Positions 1 to 9,462 of a stretch of 41,428 nt of DNA are shown one piece after another. The stretch is taken from NCBI GenBank assembly GCA_020350825.1, contig CP070724.1:2171567-2212994 (forward strand), given 5' to 3'. The position numbers and the translations under genes were made by a program. The DNA comes from Thermoplasmatales archaeon. GTDB lineage: Archaea > Thermoplasmatota > E2 > DHVEG-1. The notes under the pieces are model-generated. The model was not told the origin of the DNA and searched no databases. It was given only the letters and a program-made list of their open reading frames with translations. Every line of letters begins with the position of its first letter. Position 1 is the first letter of the stretch.

Positions 1-555
1 CCTACCACAGTAGTCACCAAGTGCACCATCCGAAGCAGTCAACTTATCCTCCTCTGACCAGGTTGTACAACTGCGTTTGAACACATAAGCCGAACCAGAG
101 GTTTCCCCGTTATCATCATCTAAAAATGCTCCTTCAAGGGCGTAATCCCCATCAATAGAAACAGACCAGCCAAAGACGTCCCCAAGTGCACCGTCCGAAG
201 CAGCCAACTTATCCTCCTCTGACCAGGTTGTACCAGTACGTTTGAACACATAAGCCGAACCAGATGATTCCCCGTTATCATCATCACCACTTGCCCCTAT
301 AAGGGCATACTCCCCATCAATAGAAACAGAATAACCAAAACCATCGTCGGTTGTACCGTCTGAGGCAGTCAGCTTATCCAGTTCACCCCAGCCTCCCAGG
401 CTACAACTGCTGCCGATAATCTGTTGTAATAAATTGTTATAATCATCAGAAGTTTCTCTCATAGTTAGATTATCATTCACAATAGTTCCTACTGCTGGAA
501 TAGCAGTTGCAATCAACAGCATACAAACAAAAATACCTAACATTTTCTTTTTCAT
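1..555 (-). CDS. Secreted FG-GAP repeat (integrin-like beta-propeller) protein, C-terminus beyond the window
   Basis: The reading frame is open from ATG at 555 to the window edge, giving 185 codons without a stop, so the C-terminus is missing. The start is supported by a GGAGG-type ribosome site just upstream. The product begins MKKKMLGIFVCMLLIATAIP, a typical signal peptide, then carries repeated blocks of the form LTASDG-x-FG(W/Y)SVSIDG(D/E)YAL-x-GA-x-DDDNGE-x-SGSAYVFKR-x-WSEEDK. This is the FG-GAP pattern found in extracellular propeller proteins, often with calcium-binding DxDxDG-like loops. At least two full and two partial repeats are visible. It probably sits outside the cell or on its surface and may bind ligands or polymers; its partner is unknown. 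Call of family is firm, function is not. Confidence 0.85.
   Translation of the reverse strand, partial: MKKKMLGIFVCMLLIATAIPAVGTIVNDNLTMRETSDDYNNLLQQIIGSSCSLGGWGELDKLTASDGTTDDGFGYSVSIDGEYALIGASGDDDNGESSGSAYVFKRTGTTWSEEDKLAASDGALGDVFGWSVSIDGDYALEGAFLDDDNGETSGSAYVFKRSCTTWSEEDKLTASDGALGDYCGR
17..400 (-). repeat. About 165-bp tandem coding repeats inside the FG-GAP gene
   Basis: The DNA from about 17 is repeated nearly unchanged from about 182, and more loosely from about 347, a period of 165 bp or 55 codons. Because the period is a multiple of three and matches the protein repeat, this is an internal coding duplication and not a CRISPR array or intergenic satellite. Confidence 0.85.
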
Positions 556-809
556 TTTTTGCCTCCTTTCCTCCAAATAAAAAATATTTGGTAAAAATAA
601 TATATACATTATCTAGATTTAAATCTTTCCTTAAGAATTTTATTGCAACATCTGTAACAAAAACCAAAAATATGTTTAATAACATGGTGGAGCTAAATTC
701 ATTTCAACTAATACTCTCAGATGTTAAGATGACTACCATAAAATAAAAATCTAAGAAAAATATAATTATATACTATAAATCTAATTCAAATATTAAAGGA
801 AAGGAAAAA

Positions 810-1049
810 ATGAACAGGAATTTATCTTATTTGAAAGTGCTTTTTCTGTGTAGTGTTTTACTTTTAGTAATGTTTACCGGTTGTATCGAAGAGGAACAAG
901 AACTAGGAGTATTAACAGAAACATCGTTACCAGAAGTTCAATTAGACCAACCCTCTATTCTTCCAGATTGGAAGGATGGAGAATACCATGATTATTACGG
1001 CACAACACAAATGTTAAATAATTTGAATGATATGGAGATTGGTTATTAA
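810..1049 (+). CDS. Short lipoprotein, possible N-terminal remnant of an M14 zinc carboxypeptidase
   Basis: A 79-residue product with a good ribosome site (AAAGGAAAGG) before ATG. Residues 1-25 form a lipoprotein signal ending in FTGC, so the mature form would be lipid-anchored at Cys25. The rest is acidic and ends with ILPDWKDGEYHDYYGTTQML. That segment resembles the start of secreted M14 metallocarboxypeptidases, where a YHDY-type stretch precedes the zinc-binding domain, but the HxxE and H zinc ligands are absent and a stop follows at once. Only 60 bp separate it from the next gene, so the catalytic domain is not simply downstream in another frame. It may be a decayed gene or a genuine small lipoprotein; the remnant reading is inference. 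Confidence 0.5.
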   Translation: MNRNLSYLKVLFLCSVLLLVMFTGCIEEEQELGVLTETSLPEVQLDQPSILPDWKDGEYHDYYGTTQMLNNLNDMEIGY

Positions 1050-1109
1050 ATCTTTCGCTGTATTCAGGTATATTAACTACATGATCTATTATTATCTATA
1101 GGGTAACGT

Positions 1110-2564
1110 ATGAAACATAATAACTATAAAAAAATGTTGGTTTTTGTAACAGTACTGTTACTTTTTGGACTAACTATATTACCAACAACTAATGCATCCA
1201 ATATAAAAATTAGAAAAACTTTTGTTGATAAACATCAAACACCATTCAGTAGTGAATATTCACCCTACAAACTTCTGATAATATCTCCAACGAAATTTAC
1301 AGGAGAATTAGAACCGCTAGTTATTCATAAAGAGAGCTTAGGTATTGAAACTAAACTTGTCACATTAACAGATGTTTATGATTATATGGATGAGCAGGGT
1401 AGAGATGAAGCAGAGAAAATCAAATATTTTATAAAAACAGCTATTGAAGAATGGGGAATAGAATATGTTCTCCTGGTTGGTGGTAAAAAGGGGCAATTAC
1501 CTTTATGGCATCTTCCAGTACGATATATTCATATGGGAAATAACTGGGAATATGAAATTATTAGTGATCTTTATTATGCCGATATTTATGATGCTGAGGG
1601 AAATTTCTCAAGCTGGAATTCTGATGGAGACGATTTTTTCGGTGAGTGGTTTAATGGAGAGGAAGCAGAGGACAAAGATTTAGATTTATATCCAGATGTT
1701 GCCGTTGGAAGACTCCCCTGTAGAAATAAAATTGAAGTAAAAATCATAGTTAATAAAATAATAGAATACGAGACTACTACCTTTGATAAAGCATGGTTTA
1801 AGGACATGATTGTAATTGCTGGTGATACCTATTTAGAATCCCATAATCCAAATTGGACAGGTTATGAAGGTGAGTACTATGCAGAATTAGCTGTAGAAAA
1901 TATGACGGATTTTAATCCAATTAGACTTTACACTTCAGATGAGACTTTAAGTGGTCAAGGTGATGTTATCAAAGCATTAAGTAATGGTTGCGGCTTTGTA
2001 TATTTTGTGGGCCATGGTAATCCTCAATCATGGGGCAACCATCCTCCGAATGATGAAAAATTTATCACAGGACTTAGCGTGCAGAAGATGCATAAGCTAA
2101 GAAACAATCATAAGTATCCAGTTTGTGTTGTTAGCGGATGTCATAACTCTCAGTTTGATGTGTCAATCTTTAAATTTTTTAATAGAGTCACAAGAAATCG
2201 TGGAGAAGGAACACTAGAATGTTGGAGTTGGAGATTGACAAGAAAAATTGGAGGGGGATCCATTGCAACTATTGGATGTACAGCCCTAGGTTTTACCAAG
2301 GAAGACAAAGATTCATTTCAAGGTGCACTTAATGAAATTGAAGTAATGTTTTTTAAACAATATGGACAGAACAACATCGAGGTAATTGGTGATACTTGGA
2401 GTGCAGCATTAACAGAGTATATTGATACTTATCCAGTAAATTGGAATATTACTACTTCAGGTGACTCATGGATTGATGCTCAAGTAGTGGAGACCTGGAC
2501 TCTTTTTGGTGATCCAAGCCTTTTAATTGGGGGGTATCGTACCCCTTCTTTTTCTATTGATTAA
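1110..2564 (+). CDS. Secreted gingipain-like peptidase, family C25
   Basis: A 484-residue protein with an N-terminal signal peptide (hydrophobic residues about 8-28 ending TTNAS). The body matches the C25 cysteine peptidase fold: the segment [13 protein letters not shown] near 127, [10 protein letters not shown] near 195, the catalytic His in [12 protein letters not shown] (His302) and the catalytic Cys in [11 protein letters not shown] (Cys344), then a closing [12 protein letters not shown]. Both catalytic residues are intact. There is no long adhesin or sorting region after the catalytic domain, unlike bacterial gingipains. It probably hydrolyses extracellular proteins. Its start has only a weak ribosome site. 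The neighbouring genes are also surface or secreted proteins, consistent with protein scavenging. Specificity (Arg, Lys or other) cannot be read from the sequence. Confidence 0.88.
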   Translation: MKHNNYKKMLVFVTVLLLFGLTILPTTNASNIKIRKTFVDKHQTPFSSEYSPYKLLIISPTKFTGELEPLVIHKESLGIETKLVTLTDVYDYMDEQGRDEAEKIKYFIKTAIEEWGIEYVLLVGGKKGQLPLWHLPVRYIHMGNNWEYEIISDLYYADIYDAEGNFSSWNSDGDDFFGEWFNGEEAEDKDLDLYPDVAVGRLPCRNKIEVKIIVNKIIEYETTTFDKAWFKDMIVIAGDTYLESHNPNWTGYEGEYYAELAVENMTDFNPIRLYTSDETLSGQGDVIKALSNGCGFVYFVGHGNPQSWGNHPPNDEKFITGLSVQKMHKLRNNHKYPVCVVSGCHNSQFDVSIFKFFNRVTRNRGEGTLECWSWRLTRKIGGGSIATIGCTALGFTKEDKDSFQGALNEIEVMFFKQYGQNNIEVIGDTWSAALTEYIDTYPVNWNITTSGDSWIDAQVVETWTLFGDPSLLIGGYRTPSFSID

Positions 2565-2583
2565 ATATAAGGGAAGGGAATAA

Positions 2584-2594
2584 TTTAAAAAGGG
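2584..2594 (+). promoter_or_regulatory. TATA-like promoter of the LSm gene (leaderless transcript)
   Basis: An AATTTAAAAAG block lies centred about 25 bp before the ATG at 2615. The sequence directly before ATG is CCTCCTCT, which is not a Shine-Dalgarno site, so transcription probably starts at or next to the start codon. Confidence 0.5.
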
Positions 2595-2614
2595 TTTCTT
2601 ACTTATCCTCCTCT

Positions 2615-2830
2615 ATGACATTACCGTTAGACACTCTGGAAAAGTCAGTGAATCAAAAATTACTTCTACTGTTAAAAGACAGTAGAAGTATTGAAGGGAA
2701 ACTTTTGGGATTTGATGAATATATGAATCTTGTTTTAGATGAGGTTGAAGAAACCAAGGGTGAAACAAAGAGGAGACTAGGGAAAATTATACTACGAGGC
2801 AGCAATGTAGTAAGTATATCATTAATTTAA
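2615..2830 (+). CDS. Archaeal Sm-like (LSm) RNA-binding protein
   Basis: A 71-residue protein, the usual size of archaeal SmAP. The Sm1 motif runs through [26 protein letters not shown] (about 22-47) with the conserved G, D and MNLVL, and Sm2 is [13 protein letters not shown] near the end. The common RGDNVV is RGSNVV here, a Ser for Asp change next to the uridine-binding loop. SmAPs assemble into heptameric rings that bind U-rich RNA and act in RNA metabolism. The gene stands alone with its own promoter and is followed closely by a structured RNA candidate on the same strand, which may be coincidental. Confidence 0.93.
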   Translation: MTLPLDTLEKSVNQKLLLLLKDSRSIEGKLLGFDEYMNLVLDEVEETKGETKRRLGKIILRGSNVVSISLI

Positions 2831-2869
2831 AGCGAAAAGCATATATAGGGGCTATTACTATTTATAAGC

Positions 2870-2950
2870 GGAAGGAATTGGGCTGGTAGTTGTTGTTTTG
2901 TTAGAGTGCATCCCATCCCCTCCTAGTGAGGCCAGCCATCCTTCCCTTTT
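2870..2950 (+). ncRNA. GC-rich structured RNA candidate
   Basis: In an AT-rich genome this block stands out as GC-rich. GGAAGGA (2870-2876) pairs with TCCTTCC (2939-2945), GGCTGG (2881-2886) pairs with CCAGCC (2932-2937), and CCTC/GAGG (2919-2922 with 2928-2931) forms a further hairpin abutting the second stem. A TATA-like ATATATAGG at 2841-2849 lies about 27 bp before the first stem, and TTTTCT follows the last one. This fits a free-standing small RNA of about 80 nt; an untranslated leader element of hutU is the alternative. No box C/D, H/ACA, SRP or RNase P signature was recognised. Confidence 0.5.
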
Positions 2951-3007
2951 CTATAGATTTTTAAAAAAAAGTTTTAAGTATAAGATTCGTTTGTACAAGT
3001 GATCTCT

Positions 3008-4657
3008 ATGGAGAGAATTATAACCGCTAAAAAAGGCAATAAGCTTAGGTGTAAGGGATGGAATCAGGAAGCAATTTTACGTATGCTAGAGAACAACCTT
3101 GAGAATGCCGAAATTCCCGAGGAGTTAATTATATATGGTGGTACAGGTAAGGCTGCACGTAATTGGGAATGTTATGATAAAATTGTTGAAACTCTCAAAA
3201 ATCTTGAAGATGATGAAACGATGGTTGTCCAATCTGGTAAACCTGTGGCGGTTTTTAGAACATGGGAAAATTCACCGAGAGTGCTCATGGCGAATTCAAA
3301 CCTGGTGCCTCATTGGAGCACATGGGAAAAATTCCATGAGTTGGAAGAACTTGGATTAATTATGTTTGGTCAGATGACTGCTGGTTCTTGGTGTTACATT
3401 GGGACACAAGGCATTATACAGGGGACATATGAGACATTTGCTGCACTCGCGAGAAAACATTTCGATGGCAATTTAAAAGGTAAAATTGTTCTTACTGGAG
3501 GTATGGGTGGGATGGGAGGTGCCCAACCTCTGGCTGTTAAAATGAACGGGGGGATTTGCATTAATGTTGAATGTGATGAACAACGTATTAACCGCAGAAT
3601 AAAAGCAGGATTTTGCGATAAAAAAGTAAAGGATATTGGTGAGGCAGTGAAGGTGGCAATATCCGCGAAACAAGAAGAAAAGCCGCTTTCAATTGGTGTG
3701 CTTGGAAACTGTGCAGATACTCACCCTCAACTTGTGAAAAATGGATTTAGACCTGATGTGGTAACAGATCAGACATCTGCACATGATGAGCTTAACGGTT
3801 ACGTTCCTGCTGATTACTATGGTGATTCTTTAAAAGATGCTTATAAACTAAGAGAAGAGGATCCAGATGCTTATATAAAGCAGTCTATGACAAGTTTGAA
3901 AGATCATTGTAGTGCTTTGTTAGAATTTTTAAGAAATGGAGCAGTTGTTTTTGACTACGGTAACAATCTTCGCGGACAGGCTAAGAAAGCTGGACTGAAG
4001 AACGCGTTTGATTACCCTGGTTTCGTTTTTGCGTATGTGCGACCTATGCTTTGTATAGGTAGAGGACCGTTTCGATGGCTGGCATTATCTGGTAATCCAA
4101 ACGATATTTTGAAGACAGATAAATTGGTACTTGAGATGTTCCCTCTGGATAAAACGTTGTGTAATTGGATTACCCTTGCTGAAAAATATCTTCCTTGGGA
4201 GGGACTGCCTGCTAGAGTCTGTTGGCTTGGATATGGGGATAGAAAAAAATTTTCCCTCGCAATAAATAAGAAGGTTAGAGATAAAGAGATAGGTCCAATT
4301 GCAATTACCCGGGATCATTTAGACAGCGGTAGTGTTGCTTCTCCTTATAGGGAGACAGAGGACATGAAAGATAAGAGTGATGCTGTTGCAGATTGGCCAT
4401 TACTCAATGCGTTGTTGAATTGTGCTGCTGGTGCTGATAGCGTTCAGATTCATAACGGTGGGGGCGTTGGTATTGGTCTGTCTACACATGCCGGAATGGT
4501 GGTTGTATGTGATGGAACTAATAAAACTGATGAACGAATAAAACGAGTGTTCACAACTGATCCAGGTATGGGTGTGGTGAGACATGCTGATGCAGGATAT
4601 AAAAAGGCTATCGATGTTATTAAAAAGACAGACCTGCATGCCCCAATGATAAAATAA
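3008..4657 (+). CDS. hutU: Urocanate hydratase (urocanase)
   Basis: A 549-residue protein, full length for the family. It converts urocanate to 4-imidazolone-5-propionate with tightly bound NAD as electrophile, the second step of histidine degradation in the cytoplasm. Visible signatures are [13 protein letters not shown] near the N-terminus, the glycine-rich [25 protein letters not shown], and the urocanase box [14 protein letters not shown], with the family's active-site Cys at about residue 405. I chose ATG at 3008; an in-frame GTG at 2999 is possible, but its GTGATC complements the 3' end of archaeal 16S rRNA and more likely acts as the ribosome site. It is convergent with hutH, with only 13 bp between the stops. 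hutI and later steps are not in the window. Confidence 0.95.
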   Translation: MERIITAKKGNKLRCKGWNQEAILRMLENNLENAEIPEELIIYGGTGKAARNWECYDKIVETLKNLEDDETMVVQSGKPVAVFRTWENSPRVLMANSNLVPHWSTWEKFHELEELGLIMFGQMTAGSWCYIGTQGIIQGTYETFAALARKHFDGNLKGKIVLTGGMGGMGGAQPLAVKMNGGICINVECDEQRINRRIKAGFCDKKVKDIGEAVKVAISAKQEEKPLSIGVLGNCADTHPQLVKNGFRPDVVTDQTSAHDELNGYVPADYYGDSLKDAYKLREEDPDAYIKQSMTSLKDHCSALLEFLRNGAVVFDYGNNLRGQAKKAGLKNAFDYPGFVFAYVRPMLCIGRGPFRWLALSGNPNDILKTDKLVLEMFPLDKTLCNWITLAEKYLPWEGLPARVCWLGYGDRKKFSLAINKKVRDKEIGPIAITRDHLDSGSVASPYRETEDMKDKSDAVADWPLLNALLNCAAGADSVQIHNGGGVGIGLSTHAGMVVVCDGTNKTDERIKRVFTTDPGMGVVRHADAGYKKAIDVIKKTDLHAPMIK

Positions 4658-4670
4658 ATAAAAAATACTT

Positions 4671-6194
4671 TTATTCCAGAATGCCGACAGTTTTTTCTAC
4701 TTCCTTAAGTATTTCACATGATTTTACAAGTTCTTTCATCTTGGTGTGATCTGGATAGAGTGGTCTATCGATATCTAAAAATTTTACATATTTTCTTACG
4801 ATTTCTTTGGCTTTAGTAACACCTTTACCGAATTTGTAATCTCTGAAATCTAGAGCCTGAGCAGCTGCCATGAATTCAATCCCTAAAATTCCGTAGGCGT
4901 TGTCAAGTATCTGGAAATTCTTAATAGCGGTGTTCATACCCATGGACACGAAATCTTCCTGGTCAGCAGCTGCAGGAATTGATTGAATAGAAGCCGGATT
5001 TGATAGAATACGCTGTTCGACAATCAAACTATCGGCAGTATATTGACTTAACATGAGTCCTGAAAACATACCCGCACCTTTCGTTAAGAATGCCGGTAAT
5101 CCGACGCTTAATGCAGGATTATTAAGTCTGTTCATTCTTCTTTCAGACATGACACTCACCATCGTAATAGCAGCCCCTGCCATATCCATGGGCAAGGAGA
5201 CAGGAGTTCCCTGGAAGTTAGCACCAGATACCTGAAGGTTTTCTTTAGGGAAGAAAACTGTATTATCTCCTACACCGTTTAGTTCTATTTCAACCTGTGA
5301 GTGTGCATATGCTAATGCATCATGAGCAGCACCTATCACCTGTGGGGTAGAACGCATTGAATAGGCATCCTGTACTTTACATTTGATCTTATCCTCAATA
5401 AGATCCCCGCCTTTAATCAATGTCCTGATGGCTTTAGCACTTCTCACAGCGCCTTTAAAACCACGTACTTCATGTAACTTAGGTGTATATGGTTTCATGT
5501 TAGCTTTTAATGCCTCCAAGGACATTGCTGCAGCGATTTCAGCCTGTTTTAACCAGTTGTTTGCATCATAAAGAAATATTGCACTCATTGCTGTTAATAC
5601 ATTAGATCCATTTATAACCGCCAACCCATCTCTCACTTTTATACCAGGAATAGGAATTCCTGCTTTATCCATAGCTTTTTTACCTTCAAGAAGTTCACCT
5701 TTATAATAGGCTTTACCTTCACCCATCATTAACAATGCGATTTGAGACATGGGAGCAAGATCACCGCACGCACCGACTGAACCTTTTTGGCATACGAAAG
5801 GAGTTACCCCTTTGTTTAGCATTTCAACAAGCGTAAGCGTTATTTCAGGACGGCAGGCTGATTTGCCATGTGCATGAACATTGATTCTACTAAGTATTGC
5901 TCCTCGTATGTACTCGATTGGAGCGGGATCACCGATACCTGCGGCGTGATTATATATAAGGTATTTTTGAAAATCGTTGAGCTGATGATCATTTAATACA
6001 ACCTCTGATAGTTCACCTACTCCTGTATTAACACCGTACATTATTTCATGAGCTTTGATTTTCTTTTCAAGCATAGCTCTGCATGCTTTAATGCGTTTTA
6101 ATGCATCAGAATGAAGCTTAACTTTTTCATTACGTCTAGCTACTCTTACCACTTTCTCAATGGTCAGTCCTGTGCCATTTAAGATAACAGTCAT
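4671..6194 (-). CDS. hutH: Histidine ammonia-lyase with a Cys-type MIO tripeptide
   Basis: A 507-residue protein of normal length that deaminates L-histidine to trans-urocanate, feeding the HutU reaction encoded opposite. Family landmarks are YGVNTGVGEL near residue 53, the MIO loop GSVGACGDLAP, and ENLQVSGANFQGTPVSLPMD. The electrophilic MIO group forms autocatalytically from Ala-Ser-Gly in most members; here the tripeptide is Ala-Cys-Gly, with Cys143 encoded by TGC (complement of 5766-5768). Pseudomonas HAL with Ser143 changed to Cys is known to remain active, so function is likely kept. The ribosome site AAGGGT lies 8 bp before ATG. Other MIO lyases (Phe or Tyr) are less likely given the hutU neighbour. 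Confidence 0.93.
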   Translation of the reverse strand: MTVILNGTGLTIEKVVRVARRNEKVKLHSDALKRIKACRAMLEKKIKAHEIMYGVNTGVGELSEVVLNDHQLNDFQKYLIYNHAAGIGDPAPIEYIRGAILSRINVHAHGKSACRPEITLTLVEMLNKGVTPFVCQKGSVGACGDLAPMSQIALLMMGEGKAYYKGELLEGKKAMDKAGIPIPGIKVRDGLAVINGSNVLTAMSAIFLYDANNWLKQAEIAAAMSLEALKANMKPYTPKLHEVRGFKGAVRSAKAIRTLIKGGDLIEDKIKCKVQDAYSMRSTPQVIGAAHDALAYAHSQVEIELNGVGDNTVFFPKENLQVSGANFQGTPVSLPMDMAGAAITMVSVMSERRMNRLNNPALSVGLPAFLTKGAGMFSGLMLSQYTADSLIVEQRILSNPASIQSIPAAADQEDFVSMGMNTAIKNFQILDNAYGILGIEFMAAAQALDFRDYKFGKGVTKAKEIVRKYVKFLDIDRPLYPDHTKMKELVKSCEILKEVEKTVGILE

Positions 6195-6369
6195 GGTAAT
6201 ACCCTTATTGTTATTTAGTTAAAATCTAGATTTCCCTTATTAAACAATTACATATTAAACTATTGTTGATGGTAAATGCTTTGTGTAAATATTTTTAAGA
6301 ATTATCATAGAAAAAGAAGATGGTAAATTTTTGTGAAATTTTTAGGTTTGTGCAAACGATTATTTTTTT

Positions 6370-6723
6370 CTAGAAGATTTCGAAGTTTTTAAAATATCCA
6401 AATACAAAAGTGTTTAGGCCCAATCCAAATTGGAATATTTTGTATAACGAGCTCGAGTCTTCTTTAAAAACTACGAAGTCAGGAAATGAACATACTCCAC
6501 CAGCTCTGTCACCCATACCTGTTTCAAACCAACGTAATCTTATTACTTGTCCGTGATACCAATCCCCTACACGATTGCATCTGAATAGCCATCCTGCCAA
6601 GATTGCTCGTTCAAAAATTGGTGATGGTTCTAGATCTTCATTTGTTTTTGTAATCCCTGCTGCAAGAGGCATCATGGCTATCATCAGGATGCATATGAAT
6701 AGGCCAAATATTTTCTTTTTCAT
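6370..6723 (-). CDS. Small secreted protein of unknown function
   Basis: A 117-residue product starting MKKKIFGLFICILMIAMMPL, a clear signal peptide cleaved near AAG. A longer frame reaches upstream to 6789, but the Lys-rich start before the hydrophobic core at 6723 is the natural one; no strong ribosome site is visible. The mature part is WFRC-rich around residues 42-75 (AGWLFRCNRVGDWYHGQV, then LRWFETGMGDRAGG) with two cysteines, and ends in an aromatic tail. I do not recognise the family. The same signal-peptide type occurs in the genes at 1-555 and 14719-15030, suggesting a shared export route. Confidence 0.6.
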   Translation of the reverse strand: MKKKIFGLFICILMIAMMPLAAGITKTNEDLEPSPIFERAILAGWLFRCNRVGDWYHGQVIRLRWFETGMGDRAGGVCSFPDFVVFKEDSSSLYKIFQFGLGLNTFVFGYFKNFEIF

Positions 6724-6894
6724 TTTTTTGATTCTGATATGAAAACTCCCATATAATATATAATTATTTATTTTAAATATTTTTCCCAATATTTTTTATT
6801 GCAACATTTGTAACAAAACATTATTTTATTGATTTAATTTCCAATTACAAATAAATCTATGATTTATCACATAAGATCGAGTTTTAATGTAGGC

Positions 6895-8388
6895 TTATAA
6901 TCCTAATAGTGTTCTGAGTATGGGGAATGCATTCGGGAATCGTTTTATGATTTTTTGAATCAGTGGATGAATGTTTACTTGCTGATTAAAAGTTATTGTA
7001 TCTTCATGTGTTTTGAAACCGTCCTTAGTAGAGAATGTATTTTTAGCTTTCGCTTTGATGGAATCTGTTGTCTCTAATTTAATCCATTCTATATCCCCAT
7101 TTTCATCAGTTTTTAGCAATAACACATATAATTTAAATGAAAGAAGTGAATTATAGGTTGCACCTGTTAAAATGTATCCATTGTCGTTTGTTTGTTGGGC
7201 TTTGAGTCCTATAGCTTCCCCCGAGCCTTTATATGTTTTCGTCCATTCCTCATTTCCTTGTTCATCGGTTTTCAGTAGTAAAGCATAGGAATGGAATCCC
7301 GAGATCGCTGTACCTCCTAAGATGTATCCCTTATCGTTGGTTTGTTGGACTGAATGTCCATCTTTATTGCTAAATGTTTTATGCCATTCTTCATCTCCAT
7401 TTTCATCTGTTTTTAGAAGAAGAGCATAGGTTTTAAAATCGTCCGATGAAAACGTTGTTCCACATATTATGTATCCTTTGTCATCAGTCTTTTGAACAGA
7501 ATACCCCATACTTACTTTCATAAATTCAAAAGTTTTATTCCATTCCTCACTTCCGTTTTCGTCGGTTTTTATAAGCAGAACTTCATTTTCCATAGGTGCC
7601 CATGGATTGGTCCAGTTGGTATCTCCTGTATAACCAGTGATAATATATCCTAGATCCTCTGTCTGTTGCACTGAATTTCCAATGCTAATGTTCTTGTATC
7701 GAAAGGTATTACTCCAGTCCTCATTTCCATTTTCGTCGGTTTTAATAAGCAACACATGTGTAATGTTTGTATTGTTTATGGATATAGATGATCCTGATAG
7801 AATATATCCACTATCGTTGGTTTGTTGAACCACAAACCCTTGTGAAATCCCTAATCCTTCATATGTTTTTATCCATTCATTATTTCCTTGTTCATCAATT
7901 TTCAATAACATAGCATAGGACTTGTTCAATGAAGCTGTTGAACCACCTATTATGTATCCTTTGTCAGCTGTCTGTTGAATAGAATACCCCATATTGCCTT
8001 CCATAAATTCAAAGGTTTTACTCCATTCCTTTTTCCCATATTCATCGTATTTTATTATCAGGGTTTTCATGAGAGTACTAGAATTAGGGTCATTTAGGTC
8101 GATGTCTCCACTAAATCCAGTTACAATATATCCGTTATCTTCAGTTTGTTGCACACACTGCCCCATCTTAATATCTATAATTATAATTGGATTAAGTGTC
8201 TTTGTTATTTTATCTAATATTAGTTGATTAATAATTGATTTTCCAGGGAAAAAAAGATCTTCGTATGATTGACTCCTTTTTATTTTTTTATTATTGATAT
8301 AAGCACTTGGACCTGATATAATACAAGATCCAATTAATAGTATTATTAATCCTATTATCATACATTTTCTATGAAAAATATTTTTCAT
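6895..8388 (-). CDS. Secreted seven-repeat beta-propeller protein
   Basis: A 497-residue protein with an N-terminal signal anchor (about residues 9-28) and a strong GGGAGG ribosome site. Seven repeats of 50-60 residues carry the core (S/C)VQQTxDxGYI(I/L/V)xG followed by LLLKTDENGxxEWxKT. Seven copies suggest a seven-bladed propeller. The C-terminal tail after the propeller is IHPLIQKIIKRFPNAFPILR plus TLLGL, an amphipathic stretch like those ending other archaeal secreted proteins; it may be a sorting or anchoring signal. No catalytic motif was seen, so a binding or scaffolding role outside the cell is likely. It belongs to a run of exported proteins on this strand. Confidence 0.8.
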   Translation of the reverse strand: MKNIFHRKCMIIGLIILLIGSCIISGPSAYINNKKIKRSQSYEDLFFPGKSIINQLILDKITKTLNPIIIIDIKMGQCVQQTEDNGYIVTGFSGDIDLNDPNSSTLMKTLIIKYDEYGKKEWSKTFEFMEGNMGYSIQQTADKGYIIGGSTASLNKSYAMLLKIDEQGNNEWIKTYEGLGISQGFVVQQTNDSGYILSGSSISINNTNITHVLLIKTDENGNEDWSNTFRYKNISIGNSVQQTEDLGYIITGYTGDTNWTNPWAPMENEVLLIKTDENGSEEWNKTFEFMKVSMGYSVQKTDDKGYIICGTTFSSDDFKTYALLLKTDENGDEEWHKTFSNKDGHSVQQTNDKGYILGGTAISGFHSYALLLKTDEQGNEEWTKTYKGSGEAIGLKAQQTNDNGYILTGATYNSLLSFKLYVLLLKTDENGDIEWIKLETTDSIKAKAKNTFSTKDGFKTHEDTITFNQQVNIHPLIQKIIKRFPNAFPILRTLLGL

Positions 8389-8456
8389 TTTTTTTACCTC
8401 CCTTATGAGCTGTAATAATATTATTTTTTTTTAAATTAGCGGTCTAGAATACCATT

Positions 8457-9239
8457 TTAAATAGGAGGAATAGTAAACCATCGCGTATATGTTGCATGAC
8501 CAAATCCGATGAGGTTTGAATAAATAAATCCTGGAACAAACGGAATCATAAGTAGTCCTGTAAAACCACTTATCTGCCCGATTATAAAAGGAAAAATAAA
8601 CGCGATGGCATTATGTACTTGACGAGTTGTCAAATCGATACACCAAACTGCTCCAAAAAAACTTATAACAGCGAGATGCACCATACCGGTAAATGGTAAA
8701 AGAGGTAGACCAAAACCAAAACCAAACCCTGGAAATGCTAAAAAGAATAAGATTGCAGGTTGTGCAGTAAAACTACCATTAAGTTGGATTGGATACTGAT
8801 ACTCTCCATCTAATATCTCAGTATTTATAATATCTCCCAAGGTAGTTTCAGGAGATACTAATTCATATTCTTTAAATATTTCAAGTTTTTCTTCAAGTTG
8901 TTCCTTGATATTTGATTTATTTGGAGGTTGATTCAACTTTTTCATCAGCTCTCTTCTCTGTGAAAATGTCATTTTTTTCAGGATTCTTTCAACACTTCCG
9001 TCTTCTTTGATATGACATACAAGCATTCTAAATGGACCTTTACCGGATATAGATGATTCATCGTAGAAGCTATTTTCTTCTTCTATTGTAAATGAATTTA
9101 CATTAGATTTTATTTGTTTTGTAGAAGCTGCTGATGTTGTTTCAAGTTTAATATTTTCAGAGGGTAAAGCAATGACCCCTAACATATTAAAAATTAGAAT
9201 TATTGCAATTGATAGTGGTAATATTTTTTTTGCTTTCAT
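8457..9239 (-). CDS. Exported or membrane protein of unknown function
   Basis: A 260-residue protein with a signal peptide (about 7-25), a charged middle region rich in Lys and Glu (residues 85-140, likely helical), and a hydrophobic C-terminal half with Phe/Gly-rich stretches (AFPGFGFGFGLPLLPF near 170) that could make three or four membrane passes. GTAGGGGAGTT at 9251-9261 lies 12 bp or more before ATG and is either a distant ribosome site or a relative of the promoter box described at 15221. I do not recognise the family. Its position between two exported propeller proteins suggests a cell-envelope role. Confidence 0.6.
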   Translation of the reverse strand: MKAKKILPLSIAIILIFNMLGVIALPSENIKLETTSAASTKQIKSNVNSFTIEEENSFYDESSISGKGPFRMLVCHIKEDGSVERILKKMTFSQRRELMKKLNQPPNKSNIKEQLEEKLEIFKEYELVSPETTLGDIINTEILDGEYQYPIQLNGSFTAQPAILFFLAFPGFGFGFGLPLLPFTGMVHLAVISFFGAVWCIDLTTRQVHNAIAFIFPFIIGQISGFTGLLMIPFVPGFIYSNLIGFGHATYTRWFTIPPI

Positions 9240-9462
9240 TTTTATTATTTAACTCCCCTACAATAATTAGGTATCAACTCTCAGGATTTAAATGTTTTGC
9301 TTATTATAAAAAGAACGGGCAAAATCAACAGTTAAATATATTGTATTCATTTTTTTACTGACTCGATACCACAGTTTATTAGAAAAAACATAGTTATAAA
9401 GAACGGAAGAGGATGATAAATAAATTTATATTACTCCATAACTATCACAAAGGAGAATAAAG

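Noticed and set aside
1..400. Regular repeats at the left edge resembling a CRISPR or satellite array
   Set aside because: The period of 165 bp is a multiple of three, the frame stays open throughout, and the translated repeat is an FG-GAP unit.
2870..2950. Reading the GC-rich folded block as SRP RNA, RNase P RNA or an H/ACA guide
   Set aside because: It is far too short for the first two, and no ACA box or pseudouridine pocket follows the stems.
5053..5571. Open frames of 60 or so codons on the plus strand within hutH
   Set aside because: They lie antisense to a conserved enzyme gene, lack ribosome sites and encode no recognisable domain.
6243..6267. AACAAT/ATTGTT inverted pair upstream of hutH as an operator
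   Set aside because: Six-base AT-rich arms with a 13-bp spacer are expected by chance in this composition.
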